In this document: one piece after another, positions 1 through 9,101 of the stretch | Layout: every line of letters starts with the position of its first letter | How positions within the stretch are numbered: the stretch's first letter is position 1 | From: JBCCFK01 sp965262315 | GTDB lineage: Bacteria; Actinomycetota; Acidimicrobiia; Acidimicrobiales; UBA8592 | NCBI GenBank assembly: GCA_965262315.1 | Contig: CBDHFJ010000074.1 | Location: 1 to 39,982, forward strand | DNA: 39,982 bases | Direction: 5' to 3' | The notes under the pieces: generated by a model | Database searches by the model: none | What the model saw: only the letters and a program-made list of their open reading frames with translations | Told to the model about the DNA's origin: nothing | Made by a program: the position numbers and the translations under genes

Positions 1-685
1 GCACCAGCACCGCAGCGGACGCCCACCCCTGCTCCGGGCCGGTCGAGAGCGCGTAGATCAGCGACGACACGCCAGTGGCCGACAGGAGAAACCCGGCCAG
101 ATCGAACCGGCCCGGCGTGTCCTGGGTCTCCTCACGCAGCCACGCCACGGCAAGGGCCAGGGCGACGATCCCGACCGGGATGTTGACCAGGAAGATCCAG
201 CGCCACGAGGTGTTGTCGACGATCACGCCCCCCAGCACCGGACCGACCGCCGGCGCGACCACGGCGACGCTGAGCACACCGACCGATGCCGTCGAGCGCT
301 CCGACAGCGGAAAGGCCCGGAAGAGCATGGCGCTCCCGATCGGGGTGATGAGCCCACCGCCCATCCCCTGGATCACCCGGAACACGATCAGCTGCGGCAG
401 GTCCTGCGCGAGCCCGCACAGGAGCGAGGCGACGACGAAGGTGCCGAGCGAGACGACGAACATCCGCTTCGTGCCGAAGCGGTCGCCGAGCCAGCCGGCC
501 ACCGGGATCACCGCAGCGAGCGAGAGCAGATACGCGATCGCGATCCACTCGATGTCGGTGGAGGGGACGTCGAACTCCTCGGCGAGCGTCGGGAGCGCGA
601 CGTTGACGATGGTGCCGTCGATGATCGTCATCATCAGTCCGGCGATGTAGACGACCATCACCCGGAACTTGTATGCCAGCGCCAT
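1..685 (-). CDS. DHA2-type (EmrB/QacA-like) MFS multidrug efflux transporter, N-terminal part
   Basis: The first 228 residues of a 14-helix drug:H+ antiporter are present; the rest runs off the window. The family exports drugs or toxic compounds across the inner membrane using the proton gradient. Visible family motifs are DGTIVNVALP (about residues 23-32, helix 1), motif A GWLGDRFGTKR (about 64-74, loop 2-3) and antiporter motif C around APAVGPVLGG (about 144-153), followed by WRWIFLVNIPVG. The ATG at 685 is preceded by a GGAGG Shine-Dalgarno five bases upstream, and an in-frame stop lies just before it, so the start is firm. It is transcribed away from phoH. Substrate is unknown. The family call is sure; the complete length cannot be judged. 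Confidence 0.9.
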   Translation of the reverse strand, partial: MALAYKFRVMVVYIAGLMMTIIDGTIVNVALPTLAEEFDVPSTDIEWIAIAYLLSLAAVIPVAGWLGDRFGTKRMFVVSLGTFVVASLLCGLAQDLPQLIVFRVIQGMGGGLITPIGSAMLFRAFPLSERSTASVGVLSVAVVAPAVGPVLGGVIVDNTSWRWIFLVNIPVGIVALALAVAWLREETQDTPGRFDLAGFLLSATGVSSLIYALSTGPEQGWASAAVLV

Positions 686-840
686 CGGCCTCCACGTGCT
701 CGACGGCCAAACCTACGCCAGGTCGCCGAGCGCCGAGAAACAGCCGAGGCGCCGGCAGCCCGACCACCTGACCGCTGACAGTCGAGTCGACCTCAGCTCG
801 GGTCCGACGCTTTCCGCTTCAGTTTTCGGCACGTGAGTCG

Positions 841-846
841 TACGCT
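841..846 (+). promoter_or_regulatory. -10 element (TACGCT) for leaderless phoH
   Basis: TACGCT ends 10 bases before the ATG at 857. This fits the TAnnnT spacing seen before many operon-leading genes in this window and supports 857 over the upstream GTG at 833. Confidence 0.5.
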
Positions 847-856
847 GGTGCCGAGC

Positions 857-1807
<951 letters not shown>

Positions 1808-1814
1808 GGCAGCG

Positions 1815-2297
1815 TTGACCGACGGCGACAGTCCCGTCACGGTGTCGGTGCACACCGAGCTCTCCTCCGATGAGCTCGCGCAGCACCACACCGACCCCGA
1901 CCTGGATCGATGGCAACGGCTCGCCCACGACGCGCTGGTCACCGAGGGCGTCACCACCGGTGAGCTCGACCTGTCGTTCGTCGACGCCGCGGCCATGACC
2001 GAGCTCAACGAGACCCACATGGGCAAGGTCGGTCCCACCGACGTGCTGGCGTTCCCCATCGACGTCGAGGAGGACCCGGCGCTGCCGGGCATGCCCACCC
2101 TGCTCGGCGACGTGGTGATCTGTCCCGAGGTGGCCCATGCGAACGCCAACGACGACGGCAAGGCCACCGACGACGAGATCGCGCTCCTGATCGTCCACGG
2201 CGTCCTGCACGTGCTGGGCCACGACCATCAGGCGGACGACGAACGCGCCGCCATGCAGGCCCGAGAACGGGCGCTGCTGGAGGCCCACCACCGATGA
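1815..2297 (+). CDS. ybeY: YbeY endoribonuclease / rRNA maturation factor
   Basis: A 160-residue zinc-dependent RNase of the UPF0054 family, needed for 16S rRNA 3'-end maturation and ribosome quality control in bacteria where it has been studied. The metal-binding signature HGVLHVLGHDH, with three zinc-liganding histidines, is near the C-terminus. No ATG or GTG lies at the expected N-terminus; I take the TTG at 1815, which has a GAGG Shine-Dalgarno five bases upstream and sits seven bases after the phoH stop. A GTG a few codons further in is the alternative. Its stop overlaps the ATG of the next gene by four bases (ATGA), typical of translational coupling. Confidence 0.92.
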   Translation: MTDGDSPVTVSVHTELSSDELAQHHTDPDLDRWQRLAHDALVTEGVTTGELDLSFVDAAAMTELNETHMGKVGPTDVLAFPIDVEEDPALPGMPTLLGDVVICPEVAHANANDDGKATDDEIALLIVHGVLHVLGHDHQADDERAAMQARERALLEAHHR

Positions 2298-3567
2298 GCG
2301 GCGGGGAGATCCTGGCGATCATCGGGATCGTGGTGATGGTCACCGGTGCCGCGCTGCTCGCCGCCGCCGAGACCGCCCTCACCCGCATCTCGGCCGCCCG
2401 GGCCGAGACCTTGGCCGAGAGCGGCCGCCGCGGGGCCGAGGTCCTCCGCAACCTGATCGCACATCGAGCGTCGGTCCTCAACCCGGTGCTCTTCGTGGCC
2501 TTCGCCTGCCAGATCGGCGCCGCCACCCTGGTCGCCGTGCTGGCCGACCGGCGCTGGGGCACCAGCGGGCTGCTCATCGTGTTCGTGGTCGAGCTGCTCG
2601 TCCTGTTCGTGGTGGCCGAGGCGTTCCCAAGCGCTGGGCCCTGGCCCGCCCCGACAGCAGCGCCACCGCCGCGGCGCCCGCCGCCAGGCTGGTGTCGTCC
2701 ATCCCGCCCCTGCGCTGGTTCGCCAACGGCTCCATGGGCCTGTTCGGCCTCGACGAGGAGGACGACAACGACCACCACGAGGGCGAGGTCTCCGAGGGCG
2801 AGTTGTTGGCCTGGGCCGGCAAGGCCGCGGAAGCCGAGGCCATCGACCAGGACGAACGCGAGCTCATCGAGCACATCATCGAGTTCGGCGACACCGTGGC
2901 CGCCGAGGTCATGGTGCCCCGGCCCGACATGGTCACCATCGATCAGGCCGGCTCCGTCGGCGACGCCATCGAGCTCGTCATCGAGAACGGCTACAGCCGC
3001 ATCCCGGTGGTCGGCAAGGGCATCGACGACATCGTCGGCATCGTCCACGCCAAGGACCTGATGCGGGCCAGACGGGACGGCCACGTGGACGACGTCGTCA
3101 CCGAGACCATGCGGGACCCGCACTTCGTGCCCGAGTCCAAGCGCATTGCCCAGCTGCTGCGGGAGATGCAGGCCGAGACCTTCCACATCGCCATCGTCGT
3201 CGACGAACACGGCGGCACCGGCGGCCTCGTCACCATGGAGGACCTCATCGAGGAGGTGCTGGGCGAGATCGTCGACGAGTTCGACGTCGAGGCCCCGATG
3301 ATCGAACGCCTCGACGACACCCGGCTGCGGGTCAACGGCCGGGTGGCCCTCGACGACCTCGAGGACGTCCTCGAGACCGAGCTGCCGGACGGCGAATGGT
3401 CCACGGTCGGCGGCCTGATCTTCAACACCCTCGGGCACGTGCCCGAGATCGGCGAGTCCGTCGACGTCGACGGCCACCGCCTCCTGGTCGAGCGAGTGCA
3501 GGGCCGGCGCATCGCCCGTGTCCTGGTGAGCCCGCTGGCCGAACCCGCTCCCGAGGAGACTGCATGA
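2294..3567 (+). pseudogene. CNNM/CorC (hemolysin C-like) transporter protein, frameshifted
   Basis: Two open frames together make one CNNM-CBS-CorC_HlyC protein. Frame 1 (2294 to about 2628) encodes the membrane CNNM part through ...VVAEAF. Frame 2 carries on with PKRWALARPDSS..., then two CBS domains (about 2890-3250) and the C-terminal CorC/HlyC domain with EEVLGEIVDEFD. The break is at CCC (2626-2628): one extra C restores EAFPKRWALA and a 424-residue protein, the usual size for the family, which is implicated in Mg2+/Co2+ transport or in membrane protein support. Because the rest of the frame is intact and the gene lies in a coupled operon, a consensus error is more likely than a true pseudogene. 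It overlaps ybeY and era by four bases each. Confidence 0.85.
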
Positions 3568-4496
3568 CCGGCCCCGACGACGACGGTTTCCCGGACCTCG
3601 ACGACCTGCCGGCCGACGCCCAGGTCGACCTGTCGGGGGCGGGCGAGGACCACGACGGCCACCGCTCCGGGTTCGTGACGTTGCTGGGTCGACCCAACGT
3701 GGGGAAGTCCACGCTGCTCAACGCCATCTGTGGCGAGAAGGTGGCCATCACCTCCGACAAGCCCCAGACCACCCGCACCCAGGTTCGCGGCGTCCTGACC
3801 CGCGCCGACGCCCAGATCGTGTTCGTGGACACGCCGGGCATCCATCGTCCCCGCACCGCGCTGGGCGAGCGACTGAACGCCACGGCGTCCAGCGCCATCG
3901 GCAGCATCGACGTCGTCTGCCTGGTCATCGACGCCACCGCACCCATCGGGCCCGGCGACAAGTTCGTGGCCGCCAAGCTCGGGCCTGACGCCGTGGTGGT
4001 GGTCAACAAGTGCGACATCGCCAAGAAGGACCAGATCATCGACCAGCTCGCCAAGGCGTCCGGCTGGGAGTTCTCCGAGTACTTCCCCGTGTCGGCTCGC
4101 ACGGGCGAGGGCGTCGCCGACCTGGTCGACCACCTCGCATCCCGGATGCCCGAGGGCCCCAAGTACTACCCCGACGAGCAGGTGTCGGACACGCCCGATC
4201 CGGTGTGGGTCGCCGAGCTCGTTCGTGAGCAGTTGCTGCGCATCACCCGCGAAGAGGTGCCGCACTCGATCGCGACCCGCGTGACCGAATGGGAATGGCC
4301 GCGCATCCGCGTCGAGATCCTGGTCGAGCGCGACTCCCAGAAGGGCATCGTGATCGGCCGCAAGGGCGAGGTGCTCAAGAAGGTCGGCACCGCCGTCCGC
4401 CAGCAACTGCCCGAGGGTGCCTTCATCGAGCTGCAGGTCAGCGTCGACAAGGACTGGCAGCGTCGACCCGATGCCATCGAACGTCTGGGCTACTGA
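3564..4496 (+). CDS. era: GTPase Era
   Basis: A 310-residue Era GTPase, a 30S assembly factor that binds the 3' end of 16S rRNA. G1 is GRPNVGKST (residues 42-50), G3 DTPG, and G4 NKCD. The C-terminal KH domain is visible as GIVIGRKGEVLKKVG. The ATG at 3564 overlaps the stop of the CNNM gene (ATGA), which fixes the start. Compared with Escherichia coli Era there is an extra acidic N-terminal tail of about 34 residues (rich in Asp and Gly) before the G domain. It closes the phoH-ybeY-CNNM-era operon; recO, often next in actinobacteria, is instead about 8 kb away. The next gene converges on it, 15 bases downstream. Confidence 0.96.
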   Translation: MTGPDDDGFPDLDDLPADAQVDLSGAGEDHDGHRSGFVTLLGRPNVGKSTLLNAICGEKVAITSDKPQTTRTQVRGVLTRADAQIVFVDTPGIHRPRTALGERLNATASSAIGSIDVVCLVIDATAPIGPGDKFVAAKLGPDAVVVVNKCDIAKKDQIIDQLAKASGWEFSEYFPVSARTGEGVADLVDHLASRMPEGPKYYPDEQVSDTPDPVWVAELVREQLLRITREEVPHSIATRVTEWEWPRIRVEILVERDSQKGIVIGRKGEVLKKVGTAVRQQLPEGAFIELQVSVDKDWQRRPDAIERLGY

Positions 4497-4511
4497 CGCC
4501 CGATCTGCCGC

Positions 4512-5903
4512 TCAGCCCTGGCCCGGGAAGAGCAGGAACTCGCCCGACACCGAGAACGAGTTCTGGATCCGGACGGCGAACGTGCCCCGCTCGTCGACCG
4601 GAACGTCCAGGCACGACGCCAGCCGGACCGTCTCGCCTGCGGCCAGCTCGAACCGGTTGATCTCCAACCCGCGTTCGGCGCTGGCCTCGACGTCGAGAAA
4701 GCAGTCGTTGAACGACTCGAAGACCGCGGTGCCCAGGCCGGTGATGCGGACCGGGATGAAGTCCGCATCCTCGGCGCTGGTGTTGGTCACGTCGTACGCG
4801 ACCACCACGTAGACCCGGCCCTCGGTCGGCGGCTGCGCGAACTCGGACACGAGACCCGCCTCCTGCGCGTCGAAGACCTCGACCACGGTGCCTTGCCAGC
4901 CCTCGTCGTCCAGGATCGTCCCGTACGGCACGGTCTCGAACGTCCGGTCGTCAGCGTCGAATGGTGGGGGATCGAGCGGCTCGAGCGCAGAGCCCTCGGC
5001 TCCGAACACGATCGGTTCGTCGAACACGTTCACGTTGTCGAGCGAGATCAGCAGCCCGTCCGCGTCGGCCTCGGCGACCTCGATGCAGACCGCCAACCGC
5101 ACGGTCTGGGCCGGCGCCAGCTCGTAGACACCGGTGGTGGCGCCGATGGCCGCCAGGGCCTCGGTGTCGAGCACGCACGCGAAGCGCTCCTCGATCGTGA
5201 CCTCGGGTGCGTCCAGCAGGAACGGCTCGAACGCGCTCAGATCACCACCGACGTAGGTGACGTCGTAGATGACGACGAGGTGAGCGCGGCCGTCGGGAGG
5301 AGGGTCGTCGAACTCGGCCACCAGACCCGCCTCGACGGCATCGATGACGTCGACGACCGAGCCGCGCCACTGCGGCCAGCCGTAGACCTCCCCGAAGGCC
5401 GCGGGGTCGGTGACGGTTCCCACCGTGCCGCTGCTCACGTCGACCCCGGGAACGGCCCCTGGGCGTGGCGTGGGCTCCTCGGCCGTGGGTGCAGGGGCCA
5501 CGGTGGGGACGAATGCCTCCGACGGTTCGTCGTCGGAGGATCCGGACAACAGGAAGATCGCCGCGGCTGCCGCCCCCACGAGGGCGACACCGATGGCCAC
5601 TGCCAGCAGCGGCCCCCGCCTGGTCGTCGCTGCGACGGGGGACGGCTGGTGTGCCGGTGGTGCACCGTGGTCGGCGGGCAGGGGGATGCGTTCGAACTGG
5701 GGCCCCGGCGGAACCCCGGGCGGCGGGGCGACGGGGTCAGCCTGCGGCGGAGCGGGCGGACTCGGCGGGACCGGCGCCGGTGCGGGCTCGGGCTCGGCCA
5801 CGGCGTAGCGGGCCCGATGCGTGGCGTCGGCGTGCAGCTCCGGCGGATACCACTTCAGGTCCGATGCCTGCCACCAGCCTTCGCCCTGTGAGGTGTCTGC
5901 CAC
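4512..5903 (-). CDS. Membrane-anchored protein with two DUF4352-like repeats
   Basis: A 463-residue protein of unknown function. In order: an N-terminal motif GWWQASDLKWYPPE (about 9-22) that I associate with Acidimicrobiia and that resembles DUF2510-type modules; a Pro/Ala-rich segment (about 38-90); one transmembrane helix (about 99-120); then an extracytoplasmic region with two related domains. The repeats begin WRGSVVDVIDAVEAGLVAEF and WQGTVVEVFDAQEAGLVSEF, each followed by a V-V-x-Y-D-V-T strand and a paired-cysteine pattern. They resemble immunoglobulin-like DUF4352 modules, but I cannot confirm that by search. The start is GTG 5903, preceded by GGAG five bases upstream. A TACCAT hexamer about 40 bases upstream could be its -10. 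It follows the DUF3179 lipoprotein on the same strand, 89 bases apart. Confidence 0.8.
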   Translation of the reverse strand: MADTSQGEGWWQASDLKWYPPELHADATHRARYAVAEPEPAPAPVPPSPPAPPQADPVAPPPGVPPGPQFERIPLPADHGAPPAHQPSPVAATTRRGPLLAVAIGVALVGAAAAAIFLLSGSSDDEPSEAFVPTVAPAPTAEEPTPRPGAVPGVDVSSGTVGTVTDPAAFGEVYGWPQWRGSVVDVIDAVEAGLVAEFDDPPPDGRAHLVVIYDVTYVGGDLSAFEPFLLDAPEVTIEERFACVLDTEALAAIGATTGVYELAPAQTVRLAVCIEVAEADADGLLISLDNVNVFDEPIVFGAEGSALEPLDPPPFDADDRTFETVPYGTILDDEGWQGTVVEVFDAQEAGLVSEFAQPPTEGRVYVVVAYDVTNTSAEDADFIPVRITGLGTAVFESFNDCFLDVEASAERGLEINRFELAAGETVRLASCLDVPVDERGTFAVRIQNSFSVSGEFLLFPGQG

Positions 5904-5992
5904 TCCTGCTCCGATGTCGACGCCCGCCCGACGAACGGCGCAATGGTAGTTGGGGGTGGTCGCCGCTCCTGGTCATGTGTCGGCGGACCCGA

Positions 5993-7408
5993 TCAGGGCA
6001 GCCAGAGCTCGGTGGTGGGGTTGAACTGGCTCCAGGCGAACCAGAACGCCTGGTGGCTGGCCACCGGTTCGCCGTCGAGTGTGGCCCGCAGGCCCAGCCC
6101 GTCCAGCTCGACGTTCACACCGGCGAGGGTGACCGGCTGGCCGGACTCCAACGTCGCCCGGGCCACGTCCACGGGGAAGGCCACCGGCGTCCCGTCTGGG
6201 GTGAGGACTCCGAGGATCTGCGCCTGCACTTCCAGGCGGGGGTCGACCTCGCCGATCGGGAAGATCGGGCCGTTGTCGTCGCGGCCGCGCAGCGGATTCG
6301 CCGGGTACTCCCGGCCGATGCCGCCGTCCTCTGCGACGATCTGCGTGTCGGGATGGCTGCTCCGCCAATCCGCCCAGGTGGTGGTCACCACCGACGCCTG
6401 CTCGAGCACCACGCCCCGCTCGCGGAGGGGTCCACTGACGGCGATTCCTGCGAAGGTGTCGAAGACGCTCTGGCTGTCGAGGTCGTACATCACCTTGTTC
6501 GAGCGGGACAGCAGGCCCGACGTCCGCATCACCGGAGGGCGATCCGTGCCGGGCACGTCGTCGGTGAAGAAGACCTGCGCGGCGCCGCAGAGGGTGCAGT
6601 AGGGGATGGCCACACGCCGGCCACCGATGGTCATGTTGACCATCTCGTGGATCTCCATGATGTTGCGGGGGAACGCCACCGCCTCACCGCCGATCTCGAC
6701 CCCGAACACGATGGAGTCATCGGGGTACCAGTCGCCTTCGGCTGCGGGGGTCAGCCCCGGATCGTCGAGCGACGGGATGCAGCCCCGTCTGCACAGCTCG
6801 GTGTCGCCGAGCGGGCGATCGTCGATCAGCACACCGCCCCAGTTCAGGATTCGGTAGTCGATGTCGGCGTCGGGATCGCTGAAGACGAAGTTCCAGCGGT
6901 CGTCGACCGTCGTGAAGACCGTCGACTTGAACAGCACGTAGTCCGGCGGGGCCGGCGTGTCCCAGGCGATCAGGTGGTCGGTGAGATCGCCCCACGGACG
7001 ATCGAGCGCAACGTCGATGCCGCCGATGGCGCCGGCGGTCTCGGCGATGCGGCTGCCGACCGAGGTGCCCTGGGTGAAGCGGAGGAAGTCGGCGAGCACC
7101 CACAGCACCCGGGGGTCGTCGCTGTCGGCCAAGGCCTCGATGTCGGCGGCGATACCGAGATCGATGGTGCCGATCATCGCTTCGAGCACGGCGCGGTCGT
7201 CCGGGTCCAGGGGACCATCGGGTGCGGGCGGCGCGGGAGGAAAGTCACGCCCGACTCCCGGCGTCACCACGACAGGATCGGTGTCGGTGGCGGCTGCTTC
7301 GGCGCCGGCGGCGTTGTCGTTGTCGTCGTCGGAGGAGGCACTGCACGCGCCGGCGAGGAGAGCGGCGGTCAGGAGGGCGGCGCCGAGGCGCCTGGGTCGG
7401 TTGGGCAT
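5993..7408 (-). CDS. DUF3179 domain lipoprotein
   Basis: A 471-residue secreted lipoprotein. The N-terminus is basic, then hydrophobic, and ends in a lipobox LLAGAC (Cys about residue 21), followed by an Asp/Asn/Ala-rich linker. The body matches DUF3179: the strongly conserved IPYCTLCGAA segment with its CxxC pair, the upstream PRNIMEIHEMVN, and the C-terminal SHQAFWFAW motif. The function of DUF3179 is unknown; the CxxC and histidines suggest metal or redox binding, which is inference. The open frame continues far upstream without a stop, but the ATG at 7408 is chosen because the signal peptide begins there and AAAGG lies five bases before it. It is divergent from the protease gene. Confidence 0.85.
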   Translation of the reverse strand: MPNRPRRLGAALLTAALLAGACSASSDDDNDNAAGAEAAATDTDPVVVTPGVGRDFPPAPPAPDGPLDPDDRAVLEAMIGTIDLGIAADIEALADSDDPRVLWVLADFLRFTQGTSVGSRIAETAGAIGGIDVALDRPWGDLTDHLIAWDTPAPPDYVLFKSTVFTTVDDRWNFVFSDPDADIDYRILNWGGVLIDDRPLGDTELCRRGCIPSLDDPGLTPAAEGDWYPDDSIVFGVEIGGEAVAFPRNIMEIHEMVNMTIGGRRVAIPYCTLCGAAQVFFTDDVPGTDRPPVMRTSGLLSRSNKVMYDLDSQSVFDTFAGIAVSGPLRERGVVLEQASVVTTTWADWRSSHPDTQIVAEDGGIGREYPANPLRGRDDNGPIFPIGEVDPRLEVQAQILGVLTPDGTPVAFPVDVARATLESGQPVTLAGVNVELDGLGLRATLDGEPVASHQAFWFAWSQFNPTTELWLP

Positions 7409-7612
7409 CGAGGCCTTTCGGGACGGGGGACGAGATCGACGGCCCTGCCAGGTCAACGATGAACCACCACTGCCGGTTCCCGCATTCCCTCGGCGGCCGC
7501 GCACGGACCCGTCGAGATCTGACGCCACCTTCACAGGTTCTTCACGGCCTCGGATCCACCCTGCGAAGGACGGGTGCCGCGGGCGGGTACCCGCTGACAC
7601 GGGAGGTGCAGG

Positions 7613-8938
7613 ATGCACACGAGAATCGAACAACCGACGACGCGCCGACAGGGCGGGTTGCTGCGGCCAGCGGTGGTCGCGGCGGTCATGGCGACGGCGC
7701 TCCTGGCGGCGTTGTTCGCGACGGTCAGCCCGTCGGGGGCGGTCGTGGACGGCCGAGACGCGGCCGCGGACGAGTGGCCGTGGATGGTGTCGCTCCGTTC
7801 TGGAGGCCACCTCTGTGGCGGAGCGATCATCAGCCCCACCACGGTGGCGACGGCCGCGCACTGTGTCGAAGGGATCAACGCCGGCGGGCTGGCCGTGCGG
7901 GCGGGCACCATCGAGGTCGACGGACGTGGCCAGCGCCTCGACGTCGACCGCATCATTCGGCACCCGAACTACAACTCCCGGACCGTCGAGAACGACATCG
8001 CCCTCCTGCGGCTGGACGGGTCGTTCCAGTACGGGCCCGGCGTCGCGCCGATCGCCGTGCGCGGGTCGGGCTTCGCCTCGGCCGCCGACGCCGGCAGCCC
8101 GGCGTGGGCCACGGGCTGGGGCGACCTGGACGAGGAGGGTCGGCTGGGCGCTCCCCGGATCCTGCAGGAGGTGCAACTCCCGGTGGTGGGCGACGCCGCC
8201 TGTGATCGAGCGATCGGCATCGAGCGAGACGTCATGCTCTGTGCAGGCGGGGAGGGACCCGGCACCTGTTACGGCGACTCCGGCGGCCCCTTGGCATCTC
8301 GCGGCGATGACGGCGTGTGGTACCTCATCGGCCTCACCAGCTGGGGTGTGGTGTGTGGCGAACCCGGCCTTCCCGGCGCGTACGCCGAGGTCGGCGCCTT
8401 CACGTCGTGGATCGTGGCGAACACGCCGGACCTGGCGGGCGGCGCCCAACCGCAGCCGCAGCCCGAGCCCTCGCCTGGTGCGACGCGGACGATCGCCGAG
8501 AACCGCGAGCGGACGCGCATCCCCACCGTCGGCCGTGTCGACGTCCCGGTTCAGGTCGCCGGTGTCGACGGCACGATCCGCGATCTCAACGTGCGACTGT
8601 TCGGGCTCCGCCATCAGTACGCCAGTGATCTCACGGTCCTGCTGATCAGTCCGTCGGGCACCCGCGCCACCCTGTTCTCGGGGATCGGCGGGGACGACGT
8701 GTTGCGTGGCAGCTTCCGGATCGACGACGAGGCCCGGCGATCGCTTCCGCTGGGAACTCGGCCGGGCCGCGGTGCGTACCGACCGACCGACAACGCGACA
8801 CGCGCCCGCCCACCGGCTGACCTGAGCGTCTTCGACGGCGAGGACCCGAACGGAACCTGGCGTCTGCGGATCATCGACAGTTGGGACCCCGACAGCGGTC
8901 GCCTCAACGGCGTCCGCCTCATCATGCGGACGGGCTGA
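7613..8938 (+). CDS. Secreted S1 (chymotrypsin-fold) serine protease with C-terminal P-domain
   Basis: A 441-residue exported protease. A signal peptide covers about residues 1-43. The mature enzyme starts near VVDGRDAAADEWPW, like a zymogen-activated S1 N-terminus. The catalytic triad is visible: His83 in TAAHC, Asp128 in NDIAL, Ser223 in GDSGGP. The residue six before the serine (chymotrypsin position 189) is Gly, not Asp, so trypsin-like Arg/Lys specificity is unlikely. After a QPQPQPEPSP linker, residues about 290-441 match the proprotein-convertase P-domain (DLNVRLFGLRHQYASDL, ISPSGT, DPNGTWRLRIID). The P-domain normally stabilises or targets proteases. ATG 7613 is preceded by GGGAGGTGCAGG. 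Two palindromes follow the stop. Confidence 0.93.
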   Translation: MHTRIEQPTTRRQGGLLRPAVVAAVMATALLAALFATVSPSGAVVDGRDAAADEWPWMVSLRSGGHLCGGAIISPTTVATAAHCVEGINAGGLAVRAGTIEVDGRGQRLDVDRIIRHPNYNSRTVENDIALLRLDGSFQYGPGVAPIAVRGSGFASAADAGSPAWATGWGDLDEEGRLGAPRILQEVQLPVVGDAACDRAIGIERDVMLCAGGEGPGTCYGDSGGPLASRGDDGVWYLIGLTSWGVVCGEPGLPGAYAEVGAFTSWIVANTPDLAGGAQPQPQPEPSPGATRTIAENRERTRIPTVGRVDVPVQVAGVDGTIRDLNVRLFGLRHQYASDLTVLLISPSGTRATLFSGIGGDDVLRGSFRIDDEARRSLPLGTRPGRGAYRPTDNATRARPPADLSVFDGEDPNGTWRLRIIDSWDPDSGRLNGVRLIMRTG

Positions 8939-8962
8939 CCCCGACGGCCACGCTCCGTGTCC

Positions 8963-8995
8963 AACCTGCAACAACCTCTGAGGACGTTGCGGGTT
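8963..8995. repeat. Palindromic element, copy 1
   Basis: Arms AACCTGCAAC (8963-8972) and GTTGCGGGTT (8986-8995) pair with one mismatch across a 13-base spacer. It is the first of two sibling palindromes between the convergent protease and helicase genes and may act as a bidirectional terminator. Confidence 0.65.
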
Positions 8996-9028
8996 GCCGT
9001 TCTCGCTTGTCGGGCAGCGAACCTCGGT

Positions 9029-9071
9029 GGCCGGACCTGCAACAACCTCAGGGGACGTTGCAGGTTCGGCC
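9029..9071. repeat. Palindromic element, copy 2
   Basis: A 15-base left arm (9029-9043) pairs with 9057-9071 with one mismatch; the core ACCTGCAAC / GTTGCAGGT is perfect. The spacer is 13 bases, the same length as in copy 1 and with nearly the same sequence. There is no T-tract. Role: either a terminator for the two convergent genes or a REP-like dispersed repeat. Confidence 0.7.
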
Positions 9072-9101
9072 ACAGTGGGTGGCGGCGGCTCGGTGGGTGG
9101 G

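Noticed and set aside
3396..3563. Longer Era with an upstream start
   Set aside because: The extension overlaps the C-terminal domain of the CNNM gene; ATG 3564 is coupled to its stop.
7409..9073. A much longer DUF3179 protein (open frame to 9073)
   Set aside because: The extension runs antisense through the protease gene, has shadow-like composition, and the lipoprotein signal begins at 7408.
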